In this document: one piece after another, positions 1 to 10,659 of the stretch
How the letters are laid out: every line of letters begins with the position of its first letter
How positions within the stretch are numbered: position 1 is the first letter of the stretch
Assembly: GCA_021399435.1 (NCBI GenBank)
Contig: JAJTUP010000001.1
Coordinates: forward strand, 1,178,001 to 1,242,000
Length of the DNA stretch: 64,000 bases
From: Diaporthe sp. PMI_573
Lineage: Eukaryota; Ascomycota; Sordariomycetes; Diaporthales; Diaporthaceae
Reading direction: 5' to 3'
Program-made: the position numbers and the translations under genes
The notes under the pieces: generated by a model
What the model was told of the DNA's origin: nothing
The model's input: only the letters and a program-made list of their open reading frames with translations
Database searches by the model: none

Positions 1-22
1 CGCATGCTAACCACTCCGCAAA

Positions 23-364
23 TAGATCACAGAGAGCGCTTCATGGACGGTGGTCCCCGAGATCCTGACATTGTCCCTGTCAATCACCACCACCACGACC
101 TGGACAACAACCGACTCCGAGACCTTCACCTTCTGGGTGCCCGCTGGCGAGCACGGCCTGGTCGTCAGCCAGCCCTACGTGCGCCGCGTCACCGGCAACC
201 TCGTCACGGGCTGCACCGACTCACCAAGCTACGAGCCCTTCACCTCGGACTCGTACAGCAGCCAGACCTACAACTCCATGTCCTGGGTCAAGGGCCCCAT
301 CATTCTTTGCAACAGCACCCAGTACCCCGTCCCATTCTGCAACGGGCAGGGCGTCCACAAATAG
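23..364 (+). CDS. Last exon of a truncated gene, unknown (probably secreted) protein
   Basis: The window opens inside an intron: a CTAAC branch-like sequence at about 7-11 and a CAAATAG acceptor ending near 22 precede a reading frame that stays open to a TAG at 362-364. It gives about 113 residues rich in Thr and Ser, with a run of Thr/Ile at its start and cysteines in VTGC, ILCN and PFCNG contexts. The even spread of Cys and the polar composition suit an extracellular protein, but the N-terminus lies outside the window, so a signal peptide cannot be checked. I do not recognise the family. Confidence 0.6.
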
Positions 365-1039
365 AAGAGGTGATGGATTGATTGATAGCTAGGTGGCTGA
401 GTGAATTGGATTGCGGGAGAGCGGCAGTGAGCAGTCTCGGGATGGATTGATCTTGGGCAACAGGTCCGGCATATATGGAGCTGCCCCAGCCTTTTTTATC
501 TTCATGTGTAGATACTCATGATTTCAAATGTATATGATATGGCTTACGCAAAAACACTGTTCTTGGTCGTCGGTTCCTCTCTGTGAACCATTGGGCATTC
601 AATATGCTTTAACTCGATCATCTCTATTTCATTAGATTCAACTCCTTCAAATCACCACTGTGAACTGCCGAGAGCATAAAACCAGAGGAGGTCGTTATCA
701 TGTTCCGGCTGCAAAGCAGGCAAGGCAAGGTAGTTTGTAAGGTCAAAACCGCATGTGACGACTAAAAGCTTTCAAACGCGAAGCAGAATGTGAGGCACTC
801 TGCTACCACTCATTTAACTGATAAACCTTTATACGGCACAGGTATCCATCATTACTTCATCTCCTACCACCATGGACCCATTGTGCAAAGAGAGTCAATG
901 GGAACTGCATCTCGCAGAGACCTCCTCGGGTGATGGTCTGACGAAATCCTTCCGGGGGCTCCAGGATGCTCAACGTCCGAGCATAGCCCGGGGAAACTTA
1001 GGCGGCCTAACAGGAGGATCCTGCTGGAGAGTACTCGTC
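365..1039. other. 3' flank of the first gene, no gene seen
   Basis: No open frame with coding character and splice context is visible on either strand. The first 150 bases are probably the 3' untranslated region of the upstream gene. Confidence 0.4.
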
Positions 1040-1071
1040 CAATTGGGCTCACACTCAATTGGGCTCACACT
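1040..1071. repeat. Perfect 16-bp tandem duplication
   Basis: CAATTGGGCTCACACT occurs twice back to back. It lies just downstream (on the minus strand) of a coding-like fragment and adds a frame-neutral-looking but non-coding duplication to this decayed region. Confidence 0.8.
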
Positions 1072-1085
1072 GGTGCTTGCTCGAA

Positions 1086-1289
1086 TCAGCTGCGGGATAG
1101 TGCAGCCCTGGAGCAGCTCTTCAGCCAGAGGGCGGAACTGTTCTCATAGGGGTTTGCCTGCTCGGTGAAGAGAATCTGGGCAGAGATGTGGCCTGCAGGC
1201 ATCAGGTTGTTGCGCGCCTTACGGTAGGAATGGATGCTGTCCGGAAAGTCCACCAGATCTATGGATCTCTGTCCAGGAGCCCTTGTCAA
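1086..1289 (-). pseudogene. Minus-strand coding relic, frame-broken
   Basis: A minus-strand frame reads like real protein (about residues ...DFPDSIHSYRKARNNLMP... then AGHISAQILFTEQANPYENS). At about 1125 the coding character moves to another frame (continuing as LAEELLQGCTIPQLIRAS), with no splice signals to explain the move. This is what a small indel in a once-coding exon would look like. No family recognised. It is one of several such pieces on this strand between 0.9 and 7.3 kb. Confidence 0.35.
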
Positions 1290-1460
1290 GCAACCTTGAA
1301 TATCCCTATGGTCTTAGGAATTACAGCACACTCAGAAGAGCTTTGGCTGAGCTCGTTACCGTGGGACCATCCTCGGTGCTAATGATGTGGGTCGTCATTG
1401 TGAATGACTGGTCTCAATGGTCCCCTCTGGACCGTTGCATATTTCCGGCTTGATGAAGTG

Positions 1461-1696
1461 TTAGTACCGCTGGGCTTCTGTGAGCCTTTTCTCGTCTTCT
1501 TCAGGCTTTACTGGAGGGCCCTCTGGTGCACGGTTGTCCACACGCCAGACGTCATGTGGTTGAAGATAAGGTTCTCGTCCTGCCCGCCTTTGCTGAGGAG
1601 TCTCGACAAGATGACTAGTGTCAGGCTGCGTCAGGGCAAGGGTGATCTTCGGCAGCATCCACTTGGAGTTGTTCTCGGCTTCAACTCGCAGCTAAT
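1461..1696 (-). pseudogene. Minus-strand coding relic ending in TAA
   Basis: An open frame of about 78 residues ends at a TAA (1461-1463). Its composition is protein-like: a segment KWMLPKITLALTQPDTSHL, then a charged Pro/Glu-rich tail ending EKRLTEAQRY. A TAG blocks the frame immediately upstream (just above 1696), and no clear acceptor was found there, so it is either a last exon with an unrecognised acceptor or a relic. Family unknown. Confidence 0.35.
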
Positions 1697-2404
1697 CGAA
1701 ATGCTCGGAGGCCCCAGTAAAGGGCTCAGGGGCATTTGACAGGGCGCTCGCGTGCAGATAGTGGAGTGCGGTTGTGCCTTTGGATCTAGAGAAGGAAGAC
1801 ACGGAAATGTGATCCTCCTCTGCTTCATGCTCCTTGATCTCATTCTTCAAACAAACCATCCACCCACCACATTTTTAGGCGTAGAGGCAGTGACGGCCAC
1901 AGCTCAGCACTGGATCATGGCGGGCATATTATGCTCGATATTGCGGTCCAGGTCCCGGTGTAGGTCGTGTAGGTCCTGAACCATATTGTTAGTCAATGCC
2001 ACATCTTGAAGGCTGCTGCCTGTCCTTTACACAGCTTTGACCTGCATTCAGTATTTTAGAAATCATTGAAGGCGGCAAAAGGCTGCTGCATCTGCTGGGA
2101 CTGCTGAGGCACCGCAGCCTGAGTGACTGCGTCCGGAGAGGTTGACTTCTCCAGGGTAGTATAACTCCCGGCTTCAGAACTCGTGTCGGAGGAAGTCGGA
2201 GGCAGTTGAGACGCTGGAGCCTGACTTTACTGACATGGTAGAGCTTGATCCTCCGGATGATTTGGACCTGCTAGTCGTAAGAGGCGTGGCCGGTCTCGGT
2301 GCCTCTGCACTGTGTGCCTTCCGGCTTGAAGTAGGTCCAGAGCGGTCCGGCGTGAGCCTGACACAGATACTATCGGATGGATGGAAGTGGTCAAGAAGCA
2401 GGGG

Positions 2405-2640
2405 CTAGTGATCCAAGCTGGAGTTCTCAGAAATAGTTAGCCGTGCCTCCCGTGCAAGCAAATGAGGATTTTTGATCTTGGCCCATACTTGCGCTGTTGG
2501 CTCACCTCAGAAGAAATACTCGAGGCATCCTCTGATGCCATGTCTTGACAAAGGTTCTGTCGTCGCTGTTGCCTCTGTCCCCTGATTGAAATGGCTGCGG
2601 TCATCGTGTCCAACAAATTGTCTCGCACGTCGACAGGCTC
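2405..2640 (-). other. Possible spliced 3' end of an unknown minus-strand gene
   Basis: A coding-like stretch (DTMTAAISIRGQRQQRRQN... ending ASEDASSISSE) meets a GTGAGC donor. An intron with a GCTAAC branch and a CTGAG acceptor then leads to a short tail NSSLDH and TAG at 2405-2407. The structure is internally consistent, but the upstream exon is uncertain and the family is not recognised. The rest of 1.7-3.2 kb shows only weak coding signal. Confidence 0.25.
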
Positions 2641-3205
2641 TCTGGGCGTTGGTTGGGGGAACCAGCGGTACAGAAATTAGCTCACAAGCTTTGCATTGTC
2701 CTGGTACCTCCAGAACTCACCTTTGGAACCAGGACGCAGGGCCTTTGCACCTGTGTGCTTCCCGCACACCATCGCTGGGCTTGTACGGCGCAGTGCACGG
2801 TGGTCTGATGGTTTAGTCAGTTTGGGTTGGGAGAAACCAGCTCCGAGGTCCTTTGTATGGGGTCAAAGACCGAGTTGGTACACTTGATCATTGGCAGGTA
2901 GTTGTTTGAGAGGTAAAAAAGGTTGGCAGGAAAGGTTCATGGAAACCTGGTGGACGGGCAGCTCGTAAATAGTTGCAGCCTACGAAGTACCGAGGCATCC
3001 ATGGAAGCACATAGACACAGTAGCTATCGAGAGCCAACCGGCAGTGATCAAATCAAGAAACATCCGTTGATATTCAAGTACACAATGGGATATTGTGGGA
3101 CAAAGATGGGCCCCTTTGCACCACTTCAGTCAGCAGCTACTTGTTGCTCAAGCATCACTTCATATGACAGGCATGCGATCCAAAGACTCCTTTCTATTTC
3201 TCTCA

Positions 3206-3277
3206 CATGCGACAATAGTGAACCCAGATTCCATGCGACAGTAGTGGACCCAAATTCCATGAAGTGAACCCAAATTC
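3206..3277. repeat. 26-bp tandem repeat, about 2.8 copies
   Basis: Units beginning CATGCGACA-TAGTG-ACCCA follow each other at 3206, 3232 and 3258; the third unit is shortened. Point differences between units suggest an old minisatellite. Confidence 0.7.
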
Positions 3278-3329
3278 CCTCTGGCGTGCTAAACTCGATT
3301 GATGGTTTGATAGTCTCCAAGATGGTCCC

Positions 3330-3700
3330 TCACAAGCTCCAGTACCAGCACCGGCAGTCGATGTCCGACTCGTTGCTGGTGAGAGGGCTGGTATGCTCGT
3401 ACTTCACGGGGAGCGGAATGATGGAGCGGGCAAGATGAGGGGTCGACTTTTTCAAGTCTGACCATCCAGACAGTCTTTGTCTGACCCCTGGCCCCTCTAG
3501 GCCACATATGGGTGGGCATGAACCGAACCGCTCGAGTGCCACGCAGTCGATGCCCTCGGCGATGGTGCACGGGAAGGTCGTCACGCTCTTCTCATTTTGC
3601 TCGGCGTTTTTGCTCACAGTGATGCCAGCTGGGACATGTAGCTGAAATTTGTGTACCATCACTCTCCTTCTCTCTGCAATGTGCCTGTCTGTGTTTTCGG
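3330..3700 (-). other. Coding-like minus-strand frame, unknown
   Basis: A single frame of about 130 residues is open, with mixed protein-like composition (for example HKFQLHVPAGITVSKNAEQ and a Cys-Pro-Pro-Ile-Cys segment). It is directly preceded by the minisatellite at 3700-3992, whose units partly encode an Ala/Ile-rich sequence in the same direction. No ATG, domain or clear intron pattern makes a confident gene model possible. Probably part of the same decayed minus-strand gene region. Confidence 0.25.
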
Positions 3701-3992
3701 GGCCGTTGATGGTCGTGATTATCACCTCCGAGGCAACCAAGTAGATTGCGCGGCTGCCTTGTTGTCAGGGCCGTTGATGGGAGTAATTATCACCTCCGAG
3801 GCAACCACATAGATTGCGCGGCTGCCTTGTTATCTTCCGGCACGACAGGGCCTGTGACGACGCTGATGGACATGATGATTACCACAGAGGCCACCAGGTA
3901 GATTGCGCGGCTGCCTTGTTGTCAGGGCCGTTGATGGAGGTGATTATCAACTCGGAGGCAACCAAGGTAGATTGCGCGGCTGCCTTGTTATC
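3700..3992. repeat. Minisatellite, four units of about 66-90 bp
   Basis: Four diverged units share the cores GATTGCGCGGCTGCCTTGTT and GGGCCGTTGATGG with ATTATCA-CTC-GAGGCAACCA between them. On the minus strand one unit reads as Asp-Asn-Lys-Ala-Ala-Ala-Gln-Ser-Thr..., but single-base differences between units (ACCTTGG, ACTTGG, ATGTGG, ACCTGG) put successive units out of frame, so a long repeat protein is not encoded. Confidence 0.75.
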
Positions 3993-4584
3993 TTGGGGCA
4001 CGCCGGGGCCAGCGCCGACGTTGTTTGCGTTATATTGTCGACTGCGAAGCCCAAGCTGAATTCCCACCTCTGCGTCCAGAGCACCGCGTGAGGTTCTCGT
4101 CCAGCCTCGCCTTTGCGTTCCACTAGAGCTCCCTCCGGAGCCTGTTGCAGGCCGGTGACTTCAAACATGGGATCCTCTGGTCCCAAAAAGGCTGGCGCCA
4201 GGAGCCACGGTGGGATGTCTCTGCGTCTGAGTGATGGGCACAACGGCACTGTGATATCGACTCGATAGTGTCTATCTTGCGTTTGCCCTTGCCCATGGTG
4301 GTCTGGCTTATCGCTGTGAAGTAGGCTGCATGGGCGCAGTGGGCTCAGTGTCACCGGTGGAAGGGACGGCACCCAGCGTAATTTTTGATCTTGGTGGAAC
4401 TCAGAGACAAATGGCGTAAGCAGCAAGTACCTGTGATGGTGGTCGTATCGGTGCTGTTGCGGCCTGGTGGCGACGGGGACAAATGATGATTGAACTGGCG
4501 CGCGTCGCAGGAGCGAGCAGGAACCTCAGTTCCAGCGCTAGGCGCCGTATCAGTAGGTGCCGAGGATGCGTCGTAGCTAGCGGC

Positions 4585-4660
4585 TGGAGGCGGAGCACGG
4601 GTTGCCGGCCTCAGCAAGACCACAGATGGAGGCAGAGCACGGGTTGCCGGCCTCAGCAAG
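4585..4660. repeat. Two direct repeats of 34 bp, 42-bp period
   Basis: TGGAGGC-GAGCACGGGTTG followed by CCGGCCTCAGCAAG occurs at 4585-4618 and 4627-4660 with one mismatch. On the minus strand it gives a repeated Leu-Leu-Arg-Pro-Ala-Thr-Arg-Ala segment in an otherwise Ser/Thr/Pro-rich frame of unknown nature. Confidence 0.75.
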
Positions 4661-4842
4661 GTGCTGCAGGTTGTTGGCCTATCCGCGGAGGCTACCGAAC
4701 GTTTCACACTGATGCTCATGTTGCCACCGGAAGCCAAGCAGATCATCTCATCAAATGCCAGCAGGATTGGAGGCAGCCAGCCGCAGTGGGATGTCTCTGC
4801 ATCGGTCGATGGTCACGCCCTTGGTGATGGAGAATTGGGAGC

Positions 4843-5248
4843 TCACGGTTGCAGACAATCCATTTCTTCCTCGCTGATGTGCGCGACCCTGTCCCATGCT
4901 TGACAGAGCCGCACTAGGTCCTCGACCTCGAGATACACGAGAACTTGCTTCAGTAGCTCGATGGGGATGTCACGGATTGTCTTGGACTGGCTCGGGTCGT
5001 ATGGTTGCGGGTGCTCGATGAGAGGAGATTTGTCGAAGGCGTCGTGAACACACTGAGGGTAAGCGCATTTGTAGCACTGGGAGTCGTCTCATTCTGATGG
5101 AACTCGCAATTCCCCTGTCTCGTTGAGGGCCTTGAGCTCATTATCCCCGTCAAACATGCTGAAGGGATGTATCGCCAGTGTCTTGATGGCGAGTGTGAGC
5201 TCGTTGGTGATCTGGACAGGCCCTTGCTCGCATCGCATCCTCGCGCTC
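4843..5248 (-). pseudogene. F-box-like gene remnant with in-frame TGA
   Basis: The minus strand encodes CYKCAYPQCVHDAF, then a stretch IRDIPIELLKQVLVYLEVED followed by LVRLCQAWDRVAHI, ending at TGA 4843-4845. The I/LP-x-E-L-L-x-x-V-L-x-Y-L-x-V-x-D-L-x-R-L pattern is that of the F-box helices that bind Skp1 in SCF ubiquitin ligases, and two Cys pairs sit just before it. The same frame runs upstream through MFDGDNELKALNETGELRVP, but a TGA at 5089-5091 interrupts it. Arg CGA to TGA would be a simple C-to-T change of the RIP kind. Neighbouring frames further upstream also look coding, suggesting more indels. Family assignment is from motif only. Confidence 0.45.
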
Positions 5249-6682
5249 AAGCTGGGTGCAAGTGCCACCCTCGGAAGCGCTGGTCGTAGCGGAACCGGAA
5301 GATGGAGGCGACGAAGGGACACAGAAGCGTTTGGCCATGTCCTCTTGGATCCTTGCTTGGTGCTCTGGTGAGGGTTCCACTGAATTGTCTTGCAGCTTGG
5401 CATGGCGGGGCAGAGGTGAATGTGTCGTCTCGAGTGCGAGCGGAAGATGGTGGCTTGAACTGAACCGCCGCAGGGGCACACAGCATAAAATACTGCTTGG
5501 TGTCCTGCTATGACAGGCCTCTCTAGGCCTGGAGACGGAGTGTCATCACCCTCATTGGCGACGGAAAGGACGGCAACCGTCTGGTTGCGCTTCCGCTTCT
5601 GAAGTGGAGTCGCTGCATCGAAGAGGACCACACCAAAGCCAGACGTCAAACATCGGGGTTGACATGTTTGTTGCTTGGCCGTCGAGGAGTGACGAGTAAG
5701 TTCACACCAAAAGCAAGGGAGATGAGAGCGATCCTCTGGTCGCTGAAGATTTCGGGTGGTGTTGCCCAGCAGATGAACATTGTTGTGCAGGCTCTTGACC
5801 GACAGCCCTGTTGATGTTTGTGGCCCTCTGGACACAGGGTTGAAATTCCGGTGTATTTGGTGCTGTTGAGGTATCGTCAGCATCACTGGACGGGTTTCCC
5901 GGGATGCTGTGCGACCCATCTCCCGGCTGGTTGTCGAGATCACAAAAGCGTCCTCCCCAGTGCGCCCAGTACGACCGATGCAGTCATTTCCCTTGAACAA
6001 GAGAAGGTTCCCAGCGGCCCCTCTGTCTGCCGGTATCAGCGCCAGGTCGTTGGGCGAAATAGCGCGTCCTCCGGGAATCTGCACTCAGGGGTGGAGTTCC
6101 CCTTTGCCCTCTGGCCAATTAGGCGACCCTCTGGTCGCCAAACTGGTTGTGTTGAAGGGTTGTGTAGATCGCAGGGCCAGAATTGAAAGACTGTGAGTGC
6201 TGTCGGTTGTGGCTTTGGTGGGTCTTGATATGCTTGTGATGGCAGCCGCAGATTTACATCGGTGTAAGTCGTTGGTGTAAGTCATCGGTGTAAGGTGAAG
6301 TGCCCTGGGCCTGGGTAGGGAACAGTCTGCTGCCAATTGCAGGCTGAAAATGAGCGTGTTAGCGGGGTCAACATTGCGGGGCAGGAAAATGCAACCACTG
6401 TTATTTTTTGCTTAGGAGGGCTGAACTGACCTTTGTGTTGACAAATTGGGACTTGGCAGCATTTGCGACTACCGTTGGAGTGTGCCAGCTTGACAGGACG
6501 GGTTGGTCGTCTGTGGAAGAACTGGTAGAGGCCATCCTCAAGTTAGGCTGTTAGATGCACTTAGCACACCACCAATTCCAGTTGCTTTGTTTCTTTGAAA
6601 GCACAGGAGCGGGGCATGGAAAACTCACGAGGCATCTTCCAGTGTCGTTGGTCTGGACAAACGGGGAGAGTCCATTGGACTT

Positions 6683-6958
6683 CTACCCAGGGCTGGGTTC
6701 TTTGAAGTGGGCATCGGCCGATCGGCGTTGAATGGCAAGCTCAACTAGCTGTGGACGAGCAAGCCAACGGTCCTGAAAAGTGAGTGAAGACATGAGTAAA
6801 AGAGTCTCGACCAGATGCCTTCTGTTATCAATGGAGCTTACCTTCATCACAGCTTGTGCAGCTGTCCCTGCGCCTTGTGCTGATGGATGACGCCATGTCT
6901 TTGAGTGTATTTCTGGGCCCTCTTGACCATGGTCAATGAGATTCAGAGGCAGTTGCAT
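6683..6958 (-). CDS. Small spliced ORF, unknown 68-aa protein
   Basis: Proposed exons are 6842-6958 and 6683-6772, joined across an intron with GTAAGC donor and TTTTCAG acceptor in phase 0. The ATG at 6958 opens MQLPLNLIDHGQEGPEIHSK and the second exon ends HFKEPSPG before TAG. Another well-formed intron lies upstream (GTAAGT at about 7080 to CTTTCAG), and a TATTTAAA element near 7230 could be the promoter, so the transcript may begin near 7.2 kb and the real start may differ. No domain recognised. Confidence 0.35.
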   Translation of the reverse strand: MQLPLNLIDHGQEGPEIHSKTWRHPSAQGAGTAAQAVMKVSSIDNRRHLVETLLLMSSLTFQDRWLARPQLVELAIQRRSADAHFKEPSPG

Positions 6959-7330
6959 TGTGCTGGGGGCTTGGACAGAAAGACAACGTTGGGAAATGAT
7001 GAGGTTCGTAAGGTGGACGAGGTCTGAAAGGGATGGATGCAAGGCGTTGGGGATAGTTAGAGAAAGACAGCAAGTACTTACCATCGTCACAATCATTGTA
7101 GATGTATTCTGCGAAGGGGCAGTTTGCAGGGACTGCCTGGTGGATTGGTGGATGGCGAGAGAGTAGAAGTTTGTGAGATGTGGAACGATGGAAGAAAGTG
7201 TGGACAAAGGGCGCCTGGTCCTTAGGTTTAAATATTTGAGAAGGGAATATTCTGCCGCCCAAGCTGCTACGCTGCAGACGGTTTCTGACCGCCCGGCGCT
7301 AACTATGCGCAAGTGAATGTGAGGGCATCC

Positions 7331-7383
7331 ACACTGCATGGTTACACACTGCATGGTTACACACTGCATGGTTACACACTGCA
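7331..7383. repeat. 15-bp tandem repeat, 3.5 copies
   Basis: ACACTGCATGGTTAC is repeated three times without a mismatch, followed by a half unit. A perfect short array suggests recent slippage. Confidence 0.9.
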
Positions 7384-8311
7384 CGAGACACGTCAGGTCT
7401 TCGGAAAATTGGAACTTCCGGGTCAAAAGAACCCATTCCCCGGCACACCTTCCGTGACTGGCACTTGCTGGCTACTACTGATATAAGACGAAGTCAGTCA
7501 TGGGGGCCAACGGGGACTCAAACGTGTACGCCAGCAGTACTTTTGCAATTCAACGGTGACGTCATATGGAGCTGGCTGTGTTTGTTTGCGGATCTCCAGT
7601 AGCGTTGTCTCACAATAATTTGCCAGACTTTGGTCATGATTCTAAGAACGACTTGAGTCAACTGCATAAAAAATGTAGGGCCCCTTCATGGGCTCTTGGT
7701 GTGTCCATTCCTGCTGAGCCTATCTTGATTTCTCAAGCTGTGCTGCTCGGAGCTTGGAGAGTAAGACACAGCCCGAATCCAATGCCGGAGATCTGTATCT
7801 GTCCAAAATAGCCCGCGCCTCCTGTAGCCGCACTCGACACCAACCCGGCGTGGCTCTGATGTTGTTAGTCAAATCGCTCGTTCTTCTAAACAAATTCTAC
7901 TTTTCTGGATCTGCCAGTGATCCATCGATAATAAGCCATACTCTTGCATCTTGTGTCCTTATGGGACACTCATTGCCGTTCCAGCTTAGTAGAGGAACTC
8001 AAAGAATACAAATAGTCCATGCTCTTGCGTCTTGAAGTTTTTGCCCCGTCATTCTTCATGGCAAGCGCAATTGTCTTCTGACCACAGACAGCGGACAACG
8101 CCTGAAGGTCGTCCGTGACTGTATTCATCTAGTTCAGACATGAGCCCTCGTCATCCAATGATACATCATGGACCACAGCCCGGGCTCCGAGGAGTGACAA
8201 CACAGGAATATACTGGCTTGCTTGTAACTATTGGCCCATTTTACTTCCCCAGAGAACGCAGAAACAACAAATTTGGCAGAGAATCTAACAAATCCATGCA
8301 AAATTCAGCAG
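7384..8311. other. Intergenic region with a dispersed repeat fragment
   Basis: No convincing gene is seen. Positions 7956-8018 match 61414-61476 (see that entry), with a shared core CTTAGTAGAG-AACTCAAAG. The interval separates the decayed minus-strand region from the 3' end of the P450 gene. Confidence 0.4.
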
Positions 8312-9952
8312 CTACGAACCCGCGTACTGAATTCTGATGTTGACACCATCCCTCGGCGCCATCGTAAAGTGAACATCTTTCTTGGGCGTCCCCGGTGGTC
8401 CCAACCACTGTAACCCTTCGAACCGCTGCGAAAACCTCACAAGGAGGTACGCCGCCTCCGTAAGCGCAAATTGTTCTATAAAGGTCAGCCAGAGTGGCTC
8501 ATAGATATCCACACTTCAAGTAGGAATTGACTTACGACCAATACAAATCCTTGGACCTCCGCTGAAGGGTATGTAGTTCCAGTCCAACTTCATGCCTTCC
8601 CATCTCTCCGGCCGAAATTCGGTAGCCGCCTCCCATATGTCCTCGCGCCGGTGTAGCAGGTACGGCGAGAAGTTAACCGTCTGTCCCTTCTGCACCACAA
8701 CTGGTATTGAGCCATCAGCTCCGCCGCCGCGGGGCAGCACGGTATCCCGTGCTGCGATGCGAGCATTGAATGGGACGACATTGTAGACTCGAAGTGTCTC
8801 GCGGAGAACAAATTGGATGTACGTGGACGACTTGAGCGTGCCGAAGTTGATGTTCGAAGGGTTTGGCGTGTATTCACCGAAGTCCTGGGTGATATCCTCA
8901 CGAAGCCTCTTGAAGACCGCAGGATGCTGCGCGAGAAGCAGGATGGTCCAAGAAAGCAACGTAGCCGTTGTGTCCCGTCCTGCAATCAGGAGTCCCAAAA
9001 TCTGGTCGCTCAATTTGCCTTGATTCTTCGTCTGCTCCGCAAGTCTTTCAAGCAAGACATACTCCTCCTTCCCCATACCTGGCTTTGCCATGCGGACATA
9101 GTAGTCTGTGTACCGTCTGAGGTAGTCCGAGGCCTTCTTCCCATTCCTACTTGGCGCAAGCCAATACAAGCCCTGAAGCCTTACGCGCGTCATAATCCAA
9201 TTTGCCGCCTCGTTAAACGCCTCGGAAAATGCCATGTCGTTGCCGCTCTGATCAGCCGCCATCGCCGTCGCGGCGCTCGCCCTCGATGTAATTCCTGTCG
9301 CAGCGGCCTTTTGCGACTCAACGCTTTCCCCAAACAGGAACCCAGTGGCTGTGTCAAGGGTAAAGCGGAAAAGCAAGGGCATGATATCGATTTCGACGGA
9401 GCCATTGTGCTTAGTGCCGACCAGTGCGAGGGCGTCAAACAGGGCTTGAGCAGCGGATTCGGTCTTTTCCAGGTCGTTTATCTGGTCGCGCGAGAATTGC
9501 GGCCGCAACAGCGACCGCGAGTGTTCCCAGGATGTACCATCCGTGTTCAAGATGCTGTCGCCCAATAAAGGCTTGAATGCCTTGATCCGTCTATCACCGA
9601 GTATGAAGTCCTTAAACTTAGTGGCTAGAATGGCCTGGATATTGACTGGATCGATGGTGTGAATCACAGCGGTCTCTGACGCGCCGGGCATTGCGAAGGT
9701 GGTGCCGTTCGCGGCGTACATCGGCCCGAAAACGTCGTCGAAAATGTCGCCACCACCGCGGGCGGTGGAGATCGTGCGCCAAACAAAGTCAAGTCCGAAG
9801 GGTAGCCTAGTGGGAACATATTTGGGAAACGTCGCACCATTCGCCTTTGCAAAGTGTTGAAGGCGGCGGTGGGTAAGATAAGATGAGACGACACGATTTA
9901 TGATCAATGCCGCGATGGCGTAAAGCAGGACAGTAGCAGATAGAAGTGCCAT
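8312..9952 (-). CDS. Cytochrome P450, CYP52-like
   Basis: Exons 8536-9952 and 8312-8475 give 526 residues. The intron is 60 nt (GTAAGT, CTGAC branch, TATAG) and splits the codon after the heme Cys region, rebuilding GGPRICIGQ-QFAL. Visible landmarks are an N-terminal membrane anchor (ALLSATVLLYAIAALI), the helix-I motif AGRDTT, ETLR in helix K, FRPERW, and the heme loop FSGGPRICIG. The overall pattern (HRRLQHFAKANGA near the N-terminus, then DGTSWEHSRSLLRPQFSRDQ) matches CYP52-type fatty-acid or alkane omega-hydroxylases of the ER, which work with NADPH-P450 reductase. The start at 9952 puts the anchor at the N-terminus; a longer upstream frame exists but adds atypical sequence. Substrate is inferred from family only. 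Confidence 0.9.
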
Positions 9953-10177
9953 AGTGACTTTGACTCTTGGCTGAACGGCTCTAGTGTGCTCCAGACCAGA
10001 CGGCCCACTTACCACTGGGGAATTCTGGTGATTATAGCTAGTGATGGTGCCCGTGAAGGAACAAGGCCTCACGAATCTGGGTTGTAATCACAATGATTTG
10101 TAGAGTACGTCACCGTGCAGCCGGATATACCCGGAAGCCGGATGTGAAACCACCCCCTCTTTCCTGCGACCCCCTCA

Positions 10178-10594
10178 ACTTTAATTAACCATAACACCAC
10201 GAAAAGAAGACTTCTCGTTACCAAATCAAGTATAATAGATTTAGCTAAAGCTAAAGAATAATATATATAACTTGCATTTGGTAATATTAATACTAAGCTA
10301 GCGTTATTTTTTAAAATTATTATAATTTATATAGTTAGCTATAATACTCTTTATAACTACTTTTATAGTAATAAATTACAAAAAAAAAAAACCTATAAGA
10401 CTAAATAAAGCTTTTAATATAATTAGAGATTTTAATTATATAGTCGATTTTCTTTAAAAAGCTTGCCTATTATTTTTTATTAAAAATATAAATTACTTTA
10501 TTTATAAGTAACTTTTATTATTAAATCGGTAATAATAAATATATTAGCTTTTATTAAGTTAATTACTTTATTATATTATATTTATAAATAAATG
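10178..10594. other. Strongly AT-rich island, RIP-like
   Basis: About 420 bases are almost pure A/T with very many TpA steps (for example AATAATATATATAACTTGC and TATTATATTATATTTATAAA), with sharp edges against GC-balanced flanks. Repeat-induced point mutation turns CpA into TpA and leaves exactly such islands where a repeat once stood. No element can be identified from what remains. Confidence 0.6.
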
Positions 10595-10659
10595 CACCGT
10601 GTTGCTATTATTCAACATGGGGAAGAGGTGGAAGTAAGGTTTAAGTTCTGGAAGAAACT

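Noticed and set aside
3700..3992. Possible CRISPR-like array
   Set aside because: Units are long, diverged and directly adjacent without unique spacers, and the genome is fungal; it is a minisatellite.
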